64,000 bases of DNA from Phenylobacterium aquaticum (GTDB taxonomy: Bacteria; Pseudomonadota; Alphaproteobacteria; Caulobacterales; Caulobacteraceae): assembly GCF_022695515.1 (NCBI RefSeq), contig NZ_JALDPT010000012.1, positions 62,001 to 126,000 of the forward strand. Direction: 5' to 3'. Position 1 is the first letter of the stretch, and each line of letters opens with the position of its first letter. Positions 25,155 through 34,218 of this stretch are shown piece after piece. The notes beneath the pieces were generated by a model. That model was not told the DNA's origin, did not search any database, and saw nothing but the letters and a program-made list of their open reading frames with translations. Both the position numbers and the translations under genes were made by a program.

Positions 25155-28100
25155 ATGATTTCGCGCATCCTCCAGCTTTCCGTCCGTGGCCGATGGGTCG
25201 TGGCCGTCCTCGCGCTGATCATCGTCGTGATCGGCGGCTGGCAGATCACCAAGCTGCCGATCGACGCCGTGCCGGACGTCACCAATCGCCAAGTGCAGAT
25301 CAATAGCTTCGTGCCGACCCTAGGGCCGGTCGATCTTGAGCGTCAGGTGACCTTCCCGGTGGAGACCGCCTTGGCCGGTATTCCCGGTCTGGAACTCACC
25401 CGGTCTCTGACCCGCAACGGCTTCTCCCAGGTGACGGCAGTGTTCAAGGACTCCACCGACATCTACTTCGCCCGCCAGCAGGTCACAGAGCGCCTGGCCC
25501 AGGCCAAGGACACCCTGCCACCTGGCGTTCAGCCCCAGTTGGCGCCGCTGACCACCGGTCTCGGCGAGATCTTCATGTTCAGCGTCGAGTACGCCCATCC
25601 CGATGGGCGCGGCGCCGAACCCAGGGATGGCCAACCCGGCTGGCAGACCGACGGCGCCTATCTGACGCCGGAAGGCGAACGCCTCACCACCCCCCTCGCC
25701 AAGGCCGCCTATCTGCGCACGGTCCAGGACTGGGTCATCCGCCCGCAGCTGCGCAACCTCCAGGGTGTGGCCGGCGTCGACAGCAATGGCGGCTACGTCA
25801 AGCAATATGTGGTCGAGCCGGACCCGACGCGCATGGCGGCCTATGGGGTGTCGTTCACAGAGCTCTCGCAGGCCCTGGAAGCGGCGAATATCTCGGCCGG
25901 GTCCAATTATGTGCAACGGGCCGGCGAGAGTTTCCTGGTGCGAGCCGACGCGCGCCTGAAATCGATGGACGAGATCACCCAGGCGGTGATCGCCACTCGT
26001 GGAGGTGTCGCGGTGCGGGTGCGCGATGTGGCCGAGGTGGTGATCGGCGGCGCGGTGCGAACCGGCGCGGGCAGCAAGTCGGGCTCGGAGGCGGTGATCT
26101 CCACCGTCCTGATGCTGACCGGCTCAAACAGCCGGATCGTGGCCACCGAGGTCGGGGACAAGCTCAAGACCATCAATAGGTCCCTCCCCCCCGACATCAC
26201 GGCCCAGCCGGCCTATGACCGCTCCAAGCTGGTGATGGCGACCATCGAGACAGTGGCCAAGAACCTGACCGAAGGCGCCCTGCTGGTCATTGTCGTGCTC
26301 TTCCTCCTGCTCGGCAATATCCGCGCGGCCCTGATCACGGCGGCGGTCATCCCACTGACGATGCTGATGACCGCCACCGGCATGAACGCCCTGCACGTCT
26401 CCGGCAATCTGATGAGCCTGGGCGCGCTGGACTTCGGTCTTATCGTCGACGGCGCGGTGATCATCGTCGAGAACGCCCTGCGACGGTTGGCCGAGCGACA
26501 GCACCGGGAGGGCCGGCTCCTGTCCCTCACCGAGCGGCTTGGCGAGACCACAGAGGCGGCCCGGGAGATGATCAAGCCCACCGTCTACGGCCAAGCGATC
26601 ATCTTCCTGGTCTTCGCGCCGCTGCTGACCTTCCAAGGGGTCGAAGGCAAGACCTTCGCGCCGATGGCCATCACCCTGATGCTCGCCCTGGCCTTCGCCT
26701 TCGTGCTGTCGCTGACCTTCGTGCCCGCGATGATCGCGCTGGTGATGCGCGGCAAGATCAGCGAGGCCGAAGTCAGGCCGATCCGCTGGTTCAAGGCTCG
26801 CTATGAGCCGGCCCTGCGCAAGGTGGTGGCCAGGCCTGTTCCGGTGGTGGCGGTCGGCGTCGGGGTCTTCGCCCTGGCAGGGGCCCTGTTCACCACCCTG
26901 GGCTCGGAGTTCATGCCACAGCTGGACGAGAAGGACATCACGGTCACCGCCTTCCGCATTCCCTCGACCTCGGTCGAGACCTCCAAGGACATGCAGTTGC
27001 AGATCGAACGCGAGCTTTCCAAGCTGCCGGAGGTGGCCCTGGTGTTCTCCAAGACCGGCAACGCCGACCTGGGCACCGACCCGATGCCGCCCAACGCCTC
27101 GGACACCTACGTCATCCCCAAACCCCAGAAGGATTGGCCCAGGGACGTGAAGACCAAGGCCGATCTCTTGGCCCGCATCGAGGCCCGCACTAAGGGGCTG
27201 GTCGGCAACCGCTATGAGATCCAGATGCCAATCCAGATGCGGTTCAATGAACTTATCGCCGGGGTCCGCAGCGATGTCGCCGTCAAGCTCTATGGCGACG
27301 ACCTCGAGGTGATGAGCGCCACCGCGCAGAAACTGGCCGCGGTCCTGCGCACCATACCCGGCGCCGCCGACGTCACCGCCGAACAGACCTCTGGAGCCCC
27401 CACCTTCGATGTCCAGATCGACCGCGAGGCGGTGGGGCGCTACGGGCTGACGGTGCAGGAGGTGGCCGACATTGTGTCGGCGGCGCTCGGCGGGCGCCAG
27501 GCCGGCATGCTGTTCGAAGGGGATCGTCGCTTCGCGGTCGTGGTGCGCTTGCCCGACGCCCAGCGCGATGACGTCGAGATGCTGGGCTCCATTCCAGTCA
27601 TGCTGCCGGGAAGCGCCGGCTCGATCCCGCTCAAGGAGGTGGTTCGCTTCAGTTACACCGACGGGCTCAACCAGATCAGCCGGGAGAATGGCAAACGGAT
27701 GGTCATCGTCCAGGCCAATGTCCGCGGCCGCGACCTGGGCGGCTTTGTCGACGAGGCCAGGGGCAAGATCGACCAGGTGAAGCTGCCGGCAGGATCCTTC
27801 ATGGACTGGGGCGGCCAGTTCGAGAGCCTGCAATCGGCCCAGGCCCGCCTGGGCCTGGTGGTGCCGATCTGCTTCGTGCTGATCTTCGCCCTGCTCTACA
27901 TGGCGCTCGGTGGCGTCGGCCCTGCCGTCGTGGTGTTCTCGGCGGTGCCGCTGGCCTTGGCCGGGGGCGTTTTCGCCCTGTTCCTGCGGCAGATCCCGTT
28001 CTCGCTCACCGCCGCCGTCGGCTTCATCGCGCTTTCGGGCGTGGCGGTGCTCAACGGCCTGGTGATGATGAGCGCCATCCGCCGGCGGATCGACGACGGC

Positions 28101-28379
28101 TCGTCCATCGACGACGCGATCATCGACGGGGCCATGGAACGATTGCGGCCGGTGCTGATGACGGCGCTGGTGGCGTCCTTGGGCTTTGTCCCCATGGCCC
28201 TGGCGACTGGGACAGGCGCGGAGGTCCAGAGACCCTTGGCCACCGTGGTCATCGGCGGCCTGATCACCTCAACGGCGCTCACCCTCCTGGTGTTGCCGGC
28301 CCTCTGCCGCCTCGTGTTCCGGCGGCGACCTAAAAGCTTCAAGCTAGGTGACGAGCCCATATCGGCCCCCGCCATATGA
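25155..28379 (+). CDS. czcA: CzcA-type heavy metal RND efflux pump
   Basis: A 1074-aa inner-membrane proton/metal antiporter, intact. TM4 carries the HME1-type motif LDFGLIVDGAVIIVEN with the Asp/Asp/Glu proton-relay positions, which separates it from the Cu/Ag group (compare cusA in this window). Two periplasmic domains (from about 35-340 and 560-870) and 12 helices are evident. It is the third gene of czcCBA. Export of Zn(II), Co(II), Cd(II) or Ni(II) is expected; the motif fits divalent metals. It could be a target of the CnrH-like sigma factor. Confidence 0.94.
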   Translation: MISRILQLSVRGRWVVAVLALIIVVIGGWQITKLPIDAVPDVTNRQVQINSFVPTLGPVDLERQVTFPVETALAGIPGLELTRSLTRNGFSQVTAVFKDSTDIYFARQQVTERLAQAKDTLPPGVQPQLAPLTTGLGEIFMFSVEYAHPDGRGAEPRDGQPGWQTDGAYLTPEGERLTTPLAKAAYLRTVQDWVIRPQLRNLQGVAGVDSNGGYVKQYVVEPDPTRMAAYGVSFTELSQALEAANISAGSNYVQRAGESFLVRADARLKSMDEITQAVIATRGGVAVRVRDVAEVVIGGAVRTGAGSKSGSEAVISTVLMLTGSNSRIVATEVGDKLKTINRSLPPDITAQPAYDRSKLVMATIETVAKNLTEGALLVIVVLFLLLGNIRAALITAAVIPLTMLMTATGMNALHVSGNLMSLGALDFGLIVDGAVIIVENALRRLAERQHREGRLLSLTERLGETTEAAREMIKPTVYGQAIIFLVFAPLLTFQGVEGKTFAPMAITLMLALAFAFVLSLTFVPAMIALVMRGKISEAEVRPIRWFKARYEPALRKVVARPVPVVAVGVGVFALAGALFTTLGSEFMPQLDEKDITVTAFRIPSTSVETSKDMQLQIERELSKLPEVALVFSKTGNADLGTDPMPPNASDTYVIPKPQKDWPRDVKTKADLLARIEARTKGLVGNRYEIQMPIQMRFNELIAGVRSDVAVKLYGDDLEVMSATAQKLAAVLRTIPGAADVTAEQTSGAPTFDVQIDREAVGRYGLTVQEVADIVSAALGGRQAGMLFEGDRRFAVVVRLPDAQRDDVEMLGSIPVMLPGSAGSIPLKEVVRFSYTDGLNQISRENGKRMVIVQANVRGRDLGGFVDEARGKIDQVKLPAGSFMDWGGQFESLQSAQARLGLVVPICFVLIFALLYMALGGVGPAVVVFSAVPLALAGGVFALFLRQIPFSLTAAVGFIALSGVAVLNGLVMMSAIRRRIDDGSSIDDAIIDGAMERLRPVLMTALVASLGFVPMALATGTGAEVQRPLATVVIGGLITSTALTLLVLPALCRLVFRRRPKSFKLGDEPISAPAI

Positions 28380-28752
28380 CCCTTGGCCTCATTGCCCGCG
28401 CCCCAAACGGCGTCGGCTATGAGGCGCAAGGCCCCCGCAATCGGCTTCGTGCTCGGCCTTTGGCCTGCGCGCCATTCCGCCCCAGCCCAGAAAATTCCGC
28501 GCCAAGGACCAGAATAACCTAAGCGCATAGTGATGTGGATGATGCGCATTTGAAGTTAGCCCCTCGGCATGGTGCGTTCAGGTCCGACAAGGGAGGTCGG
28601 CGACCCGCCGCCAAGGCTCAGGTTGGCGCCCTCCATCGCCAGGGTGACGCCACCCGGAAGACCATCAGCGGACCGCGACCTTCCGGGTAGGCCCGGCGGA
28701 ATGAGCGCAAGCCCGGCCTGACGACGGCGTCCGCATCACGAGGGGGAGAGTT
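28380..28752. other. Non-coding gap upstream of the TonB receptor
   Basis: 373 bp with no supported gene. It begins after czcA and ends with a strong ribosome site (GAGGGGGAGAG) before the TonB-receptor ATG. The part 28550-28700 is GC-rich with short complementary pieces and could form a structured leader, but I could not match it to a known riboswitch. Confidence 0.5.
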
Positions 28753-31377
28753 ATGATGATTCATCAACTGAGGCGCCGTCAGCGGCTGCTCGCCGCCGCG
28801 TCGAGCGGGGTTCTAGCCGCTATAGCGCTGGGGGCGACTGATCATGCCGCAGCCCAACCGGCGTCGAACAACACCGCCGCCGCGTCGTCGGTCGTCGAGG
28901 AAGTGGTCGTCACCGGCTCGCGGTTCGGGCCGCGTGTCGTCACCGACTCCCCGACCCCAATCGACTCGATTTCGAGCCAGGACCTGGCGAAGACCGGCGC
29001 CAGTGATCTTCAAGGCCAGATCAAGGTCACCGTCCCCAGCTTCAGCACGCCTCGGCCGGCGGCGGCCGGCGCCAACGATTTCCTCACGCCGCCGACCCTT
29101 CGGGGCCTCTCCACGGGCCAGATCCTGATGCTGGTCAACGGCAAGCGCCGGCACACCAACGCCGAACTCAATTCCAACAACCAGATCGGCCGTGGCGACG
29201 TCGCCTACGATTTCAACGCGATCCCGGCGGCCGCCATCGGCAGCGTCGAAGTGCTGCGTGACGGCGCCGCCGCCCAATATGGCTCGGACGCCATAGCCGG
29301 CGTCCTCAACGTGCAACTCGACAAGAGCCTGGGCTTCCTGGCCCGGGGCCGTTACGGCGTGACCAGCGAAGGCGATGGGCAAGACGTCCAGTTGAGCGTG
29401 GCTCAGGGCTTTGCCATCGGCGATGGCGGGTTCGTCCGGGTGACCGGCGCCTATCAGGACCACCAGCACACAAACCGGGCTCGACCGGATACGCGCCAGC
29501 AGTATTTCGGTTCCAACGGCGCGACCCAAGTCCTGCCGTCGGGCAACTATGGATCAGGCGTCGGCCTGACCCCCGCCAACGGCGTCCTCGCCCCCCGCGA
29601 GGCGAGCTTCAACCGGAACGACTGGCTGTACGGCGAGCCAGACTACGAGAACTCCAGTGTGTTCTTGAACGCCGAGCTGCCGCTCAACGACAGGGCGACC
29701 GCCTATGCCTTCGGCGGTTACAATCAGCTGAACGGGATCAGCTACAACTTCATCCGCCGCGCCGGCCAGGATGAGACCGTGCGCGCCATCTACCCCAACG
29801 GATTCCGACCCGAGCAGCATAGCCGCCTGGAGAACGCCTCGCTGGCCGCGGGCCTCAAGGGCGCCGACCTCGCCGGCTTTGGCTGGGACCTCTCCACGTC
29901 CTATGGCGCCTCGATCGACCGCCTTCGCGTGACCAATTCCGAGAACGCTTCCTTCGGTGCGACCAGCCCGACCTCGGTCCTGCGAGGCGGCGCCCGCTTC
30001 CGCCAATGGACCACGAACCTCGACCTCACCCGCGAATTCGCGATGAGCTCTGGTTCCCCCTTGAAGGTCGCTCTGGGCCTGGAGTACCGCAAGGAATGGT
30101 ATGAGCTGCGAGCCGGCGAACCGGCCAGCTACGCCAATGGCGGGGTGCCCATCCTCGATGGCCCCAACGCCGGCAAGCCCGCGCCGGTGGGCATCCAGTC
30201 GGCGGTGGGAGTCTCGCCGTCCGATGTGATCCCCGGCGAGCGCGACAGTAAGGCGATCTACGCCGAACTGGAGAAGGATCTCGGTGGCCGCCTTCAAGTC
30301 TCCGTCGCCGCGCGCCATGAGGCCTATTCGGACTTCGGCGACACCACCAACTACAAGCTGGCGGGCCGCTTCGAACTGACCGACAGCCTCGCCGTTCGCG
30401 GGTCGGTCGGCACGGGCTTCCGTGCGCCGGCGCTCGCCCAGTCCTTCTACAGCCAGTCCGACTTCCTGTTCGTCAGCGGCCAATTGCTGAAGACCCGGAT
30501 CATCTCGGTCAACGATCCGGTCGCGCCCCTGATCGGCGCCACGCCTCTGAAGCCGGAGAAGGCGAAGAACCTTTCCTTCGGCCTGGTGTTCGACCAGGGT
30601 CCGCTGTCGGCGACCCTTGACGTCTATCGGATCGAACTCAAGGACCGGATCGTCATCTCGTCGAATTTCCAGAGCACGGCCCTGACCACTTTCCTGGCGG
30701 CGAAGGGCTTCTCCGGCATCGCCGCGGCCTCCTACCTGACCAATGCCGTCGACACCACCACCGAAGGGCTCGATATCTCCGCGCGCTACCGTCACGAGCT
30801 CGGCGAGGCGGGAACCCTGACCACGACCTTCGCGGCGAACTTCAACCGGACCCGGTTCGACCGGATCGCCGGGACGCCGCCGGCCATCGCGGCCCTGGGC
30901 ATCACCGCGCCGCTTGTGGACCTCACCCAGCAGGTGCGGCTCGCCCAGAGCACACCCAAGGACAAGGAGACCCTGAACCTCGCCTGGACTCGCGGGAAGT
31001 GGTCGGTGAACCTCACCAACACCCGCTACGGCGAGGTGGCCCAGGTGTCGCTGACCGGGCGCACCCCCGCCCAGGTCGCCGCCTTGATCCCTGGCTACAG
31101 CGTCAAGCTGGTCCCTTCGGCCCCCGGCTCGGCGAATTCCGACATCATCCAGACCTTCCGCGCCGACATCATCACCGACCTCGACGCGGCCTATGAGGTC
31201 ACCGACCACGTCACCCTGGCGACGGGGGTGGCGAACCTGTTCGACAAATATCCCGAACATCAGATCGCCTCGACGGCGGCCAGCGTCGCGGCCGGCGCCA
31301 ACGGCGCGGACAATGCCGGCATCTTCCCCTTCGCCTATATCGCCCCGTACGGGTCAGCGGCCGGTTCGTCTATGTGA
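28753..31377 (+). CDS. TonB-dependent outer membrane receptor (C-terminus shifted by a 1-nt deletion)
   Basis: An 874-aa TonB receptor: signal peptide to AHAAAQP-like region, TonB box-like VEEVVVTGSR, plug domain (LRGLSTGQILMLVNGKRRH, VEVLRDGAAAQYGSDAIAGV), and a 22-strand barrel. As written it ends YGSAAGSSM. Adding one G in the run near 31351-31353 gives YGVSGRFVYVKATVKF ending at 31397, the expected terminal barrel strand with C-terminal Phe. The plug type is that of large alphaproteobacterial receptors for organic ligands or metal chelates. The neighbours (RidA-like, LysR, PLP lyase, amino-acid ABC transporter) suggest an amino-acid or peptide-type ligand, not a siderophore (inference). 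Confidence 0.92.
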   Translation: MMIHQLRRRQRLLAAASSGVLAAIALGATDHAAAQPASNNTAAASSVVEEVVVTGSRFGPRVVTDSPTPIDSISSQDLAKTGASDLQGQIKVTVPSFSTPRPAAAGANDFLTPPTLRGLSTGQILMLVNGKRRHTNAELNSNNQIGRGDVAYDFNAIPAAAIGSVEVLRDGAAAQYGSDAIAGVLNVQLDKSLGFLARGRYGVTSEGDGQDVQLSVAQGFAIGDGGFVRVTGAYQDHQHTNRARPDTRQQYFGSNGATQVLPSGNYGSGVGLTPANGVLAPREASFNRNDWLYGEPDYENSSVFLNAELPLNDRATAYAFGGYNQLNGISYNFIRRAGQDETVRAIYPNGFRPEQHSRLENASLAAGLKGADLAGFGWDLSTSYGASIDRLRVTNSENASFGATSPTSVLRGGARFRQWTTNLDLTREFAMSSGSPLKVALGLEYRKEWYELRAGEPASYANGGVPILDGPNAGKPAPVGIQSAVGVSPSDVIPGERDSKAIYAELEKDLGGRLQVSVAARHEAYSDFGDTTNYKLAGRFELTDSLAVRGSVGTGFRAPALAQSFYSQSDFLFVSGQLLKTRIISVNDPVAPLIGATPLKPEKAKNLSFGLVFDQGPLSATLDVYRIELKDRIVISSNFQSTALTTFLAAKGFSGIAAASYLTNAVDTTTEGLDISARYRHELGEAGTLTTTFAANFNRTRFDRIAGTPPAIAALGITAPLVDLTQQVRLAQSTPKDKETLNLAWTRGKWSVNLTNTRYGEVAQVSLTGRTPAQVAALIPGYSVKLVPSAPGSANSDIIQTFRADIITDLDAAYEVTDHVTLATGVANLFDKYPEHQIASTAASVAAGANGADNAGIFPFAYIAPYGSAAGSSM

Positions 31378-31574
31378 AGGCGACGGTCAAGTTCTGAGCC
31401 ATCCCGCGGGTCGCGCCCTCCTCCCCTGTCGCTCCCGCCGGGTGCGCACGGTCGTCGACGAGCGACCGTGCGCGGACCCGCGCCGACCTGGGAGACCAAA
31501 GGTTTCACGAGATCCGTTCGCCGGAAGCCCGGCTGCGCGACCTTGGGTTCGCCCTGCCCTCGCCGGCGGCGCCA

Positions 31575-31973
31575 GTGGCGAGCTACGCGGCGGTCGTCCT
31601 CCACGGCGGCCTGGCCTTTGTCTCGGGCCAGCTCCCCAGGACCGAGCATGGCCTGATCAAGGGCGTCCTCAGCAGTGGCGACGATCTGACCGCGGCCGTA
31701 GCGGCGGCGCGCCTTTGCGCCGTCTCGGTCCTGGCGGTCCTCAACCAAGCCCTGGGCGACGACCTGGGCCGCGTCGAGCGCTGCCTGCAGCTTACCGGTT
31801 TCGTCGCCGCCATGCCGCAGTTCGAAGGGCATTCCTTGGTGGTCAACGGCGCATCCGACTTGATGCTTGAGGTGTTGGGTGACGCCGGGCGCCATGCTCG
31901 CGCCGCCGTTGGCGTTGCCAGTTTGCCGTTCGGCGTGGTGGTTGGGATCAGCGCGGTCTTCGCCGTCGGCTGA
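31575..31973 (+). CDS. RidA/YjgF-family protein, start uncertain
   Basis: At least 132 aa of a RidA-like (YjgF/YER057c) protein: VVLHGGLAFVSGQLPR, AARLCAVSVLAVLNQALGDDLGRVERCLQLTGFVA, and SLVVNGASDLMLEVLGDAGRHARAAVGVASLPFGVVV. RidA enzymes hydrolyse reactive enamine/imines released by PLP enzymes, which fits the downstream PLP gene. The GTG at 31575 is the first usual start in frame, but coding similarity extends upstream (HEIRSPEARLRDLGFALP). An AGG at 31500, placed 4 bp after GGGAGA, sits where an ATG would be expected. The true start may be lost or misread. Confidence 0.78.
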   Translation: MASYAAVVLHGGLAFVSGQLPRTEHGLIKGVLSSGDDLTAAVAAARLCAVSVLAVLNQALGDDLGRVERCLQLTGFVAAMPQFEGHSLVVNGASDLMLEVLGDAGRHARAAVGVASLPFGVVVGISAVFAVG

Positions 31974-31975
31974 CG

Positions 31976-32905
31976 TCAAGCCTGGGCCGGTCCAAAACGA
32001 ACCTCGCAGGCCTGGCTGAGAAGGTCCCGCTCACGCTCCAGCACTTGGACCAGTTCGTCCACCAGCCGCGAGCGCGCCCGGTGCGGCGGCAGGATCATCA
32101 GGGCGCGGAACGGGATCGCCGGCTCGAAGGACCGAGCGACCAGGCCTCGGGCCTCGAAGTCGCCGGAGAGATAGGCCAAGGAGTTGGTGACCCCCACCCC
32201 CAGTCCCTGCGCCGCGAGTTCGCAGACCGTCGCCGCAAACTGGGTCTCCACGACGATGTGCGGTTTGGCGCCGGCCGCCGCCAGCGCCTCGTCGAAGCGC
32301 TGGCGCGCGGTGTCATCGGGCGCCAGCGACAAGATGGAGGCGCCGTCGAGCATTTCCGCGGTAACGATCGCCTCACGGGCCAACGGATGATCGGCCGGCA
32401 TGACGCAGATCCCGCGCGTGGCGATGAAGGGTTCGACCACCAGGTTCGAGACATCGATCTCGTCCGCGCATAGGCCAAGGTCGTGGGTCCCGCTGGCCAC
32501 CAGGTTGCGCACTGTGGCGGAGTTGGCGATCTCGAAGGTCACGCTCACCTGAGGGCGCTTTGCGAGGAAGCCCTTGAGGACTTTCGGCAAGAACGACAAG
32601 CCCAGCGCAGCCGAGCTGGCGACCCTCAGGGTCCCGGTCCCCGCCGCCCGCAGGCGCGCCACAGTCTGGCGAAGGCGGTCCAGCCCCACATAGGTGTCGA
32701 GAATCTCGCGGTGCAGAAGATGCGCCTCGGGCGTTGGGATCAACCGCGGTCCCGATCGTTCGAACAGCTTCAGTTTGGTCGTGTCTTCCAGCCGCTTCAA
32801 CGCGCGACTGATGGCCGGTTGGGAGATCCCCAGGAGCGCGGCGGCGCCCGTGGTCGAGCCGGTCTTCATGACCGCGTTGAACGCTTCGATCAGGCTGAGA
32901 TTCAC
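31976..32905 (-). CDS. LysR-family transcriptional regulator
   Basis: A 309-aa LTTR: N-terminal HTH (LIEAFNAVMKTGSTTGAAALLGISQPAISRALKRLED) and a C-terminal periplasmic-binding-like effector domain from about residue 90. It starts 98 bp from the divergent PLP-enzyme gene and is convergent with the RidA-like gene. It likely activates the PLP-ABC operon in response to an amino-acid-like inducer. The wording of the HTH is close to regulators of opine/amino-acid catabolism, but specificity is not readable. Confidence 0.92.
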   Translation of the reverse strand: MNLSLIEAFNAVMKTGSTTGAAALLGISQPAISRALKRLEDTTKLKLFERSGPRLIPTPEAHLLHREILDTYVGLDRLRQTVARLRAAGTGTLRVASSAALGLSFLPKVLKGFLAKRPQVSVTFEIANSATVRNLVASGTHDLGLCADEIDVSNLVVEPFIATRGICVMPADHPLAREAIVTAEMLDGASILSLAPDDTARQRFDEALAAAGAKPHIVVETQFAATVCELAAQGLGVGVTNSLAYLSGDFEARGLVARSFEPAIPFRALMILPPHRARSRLVDELVQVLERERDLLSQACEVRFGPAQA

Positions 32906-33003
32906 GTCATGGGAGCCCTATAACCAAAACGCATCCTGACAGCATATCCATGCAATTGAAACAGGCCGCAGCGCCGCCTATCCCTTGAGCAGGGAGACAC
33001 TTC

Positions 33004-34218
33004 ATGCGCGACGAAACCCTGTGCCTGAAAGGCGCGGACGATGAGAACGCTGAGTTCGACAGCCTGGTCGTCCCGGTCCACCGGGCCTCGACGGTCGTGT
33101 TCCGCACCGTCGAGGCCTATCAGAGGCGGCGGGAAGCCATCTATGACGGCTATTCCTATGGGCTCTATGGCACGCCGACCTCGCGAGCCCTGGAGCGTCG
33201 CATCGCCCTGATCGAAGACGCCGCAAAAACCCTGGTCCTGCCGTCAGGGTTCGCCGCGATCGTGGCGACCACCCTGGCCTGCGCCGCGAGCGGGCAGTGC
33301 GTGCTCTTCCCGGACAACGCCTACGACACCGTGCGTCCGTTCGCGCTGAACTTCCTCGCGGGGCTGGGCATCCGGGCCGTCTTCTACGACCCGATGCTGG
33401 GCGCCGCCGTCGGCGACCTGATGACCGACGATGTGTCGCTGGTCTGGGTCGAGTCGCCCGGCTCGGTGACGATGGAAGTCCAGGACGTCCCCGCCATCGT
33501 CGCCGCCGTCCACCGGCGCGGGGCCAAGGTGGCCGCCGACAACACCTGGGCCACGCCCCTGCGATTCAAGCCTCTGCAGCACGGCGTTGATTTCTCCGTC
33601 TGCGCGGTCTCCAAATATCTGGGAGGCCATTCCGACGTGGTGATGGGATGCGTCTCGGTCGCCGACGAGGCGCTCTATCGCCGCCTAAAGGACTTTTCCC
33701 GCTACATGGGCTACGGCGTGTCTCCGGACGATTGCAGCCTCGTCCTGCGCGGCATGGAAACGCTTGCCGTGCGGCTCGACCGCAGCGAGGCCAACGCCCT
33801 GGCTCTGGCCGGCTGGCTTTCCGAACAGGCCTTCGTGCGCGAGGTGAGGCATCCGGCCCTGGCCGGAAATCCTGGGCACGCGGTCTGGCGGCGGGACTTC
33901 GCCGGCGCGACCGGGGTCTTCTCCGTGTTCCTGCACCCCTGGACGCGAAACAACCTCGCCCGCGGCGTCGAGGCGCTGCAGCTCTTCGCGATCGGCGCCA
34001 GCTGGGGCGGGACACGAAGCCTCCTGGCCGTGCTCGACGGCGGGCCGACCCGCTCGGCGACGCCGCTCGGCCATGACGGCCCCATCCTGAGATTCAGCAT
34101 CGGGCTTGAGCACCTGGACGATCTGCGCGCCGATCTCATCCAGGGGCTGGCGCAATTCGGCGAAGCCCCGCGCAGTGGGTCGCCGCCTTCCTCCATGACC
34201 CCGGAGTCGTTGCCATGA
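33004..34218 (+). CDS. Cystathionine lyase-type PLP enzyme (Cys/Met metabolism family)
   Basis: A 404-aa PLP-dependent fold-type I enzyme. Signature segments: YGLYGTPTSRALERRIA, VLPSGFAAIVATTLA, VWVESPGSVTMEVQDVPAI, DNTWATPLRFKPLQHG and the PLP lysine in VSKYLGGHSDVVMG. The late GASWGGTRSLL is typical of cystathionine beta-lyase. It would cleave cystathionine or another S-substituted cysteine to give pyruvate, ammonia and a thiol. It overlaps the ABC binding-protein gene by 4 nt, so uptake and cleavage of the imported compound are probably linked. Confidence 0.9.
   Translation: MRDETLCLKGADDENAEFDSLVVPVHRASTVVFRTVEAYQRRREAIYDGYSYGLYGTPTSRALERRIALIEDAAKTLVLPSGFAAIVATTLACAASGQCVLFPDNAYDTVRPFALNFLAGLGIRAVFYDPMLGAAVGDLMTDDVSLVWVESPGSVTMEVQDVPAIVAAVHRRGAKVAADNTWATPLRFKPLQHGVDFSVCAVSKYLGGHSDVVMGCVSVADEALYRRLKDFSRYMGYGVSPDDCSLVLRGMETLAVRLDRSEANALALAGWLSEQAFVREVRHPALAGNPGHAVWRRDFAGATGVFSVFLHPWTRNNLARGVEALQLFAIGASWGGTRSLLAVLDGGPTRSATPLGHDGPILRFSIGLEHLDDLRADLIQGLAQFGEAPRSGSPPSSMTPESLP

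Noticed and set aside
26124..27833. Long open frame antisense to czcA (569 codons) and similar ones antisense to cusA and the TonB receptor
   Set aside because: High-GC codon bias leaves antisense frames open; the translations are His/Gln/Arg/Gly-rich low-complexity with no domain, while the sense strands encode clear families.
28560..28745. Cobalamin or SAM riboswitch in the TonB-receptor leader
   Set aside because: Some GC-rich complementary pieces and an AGCCCGG occur, but the rest of the B12 box and other conserved motifs are missing.
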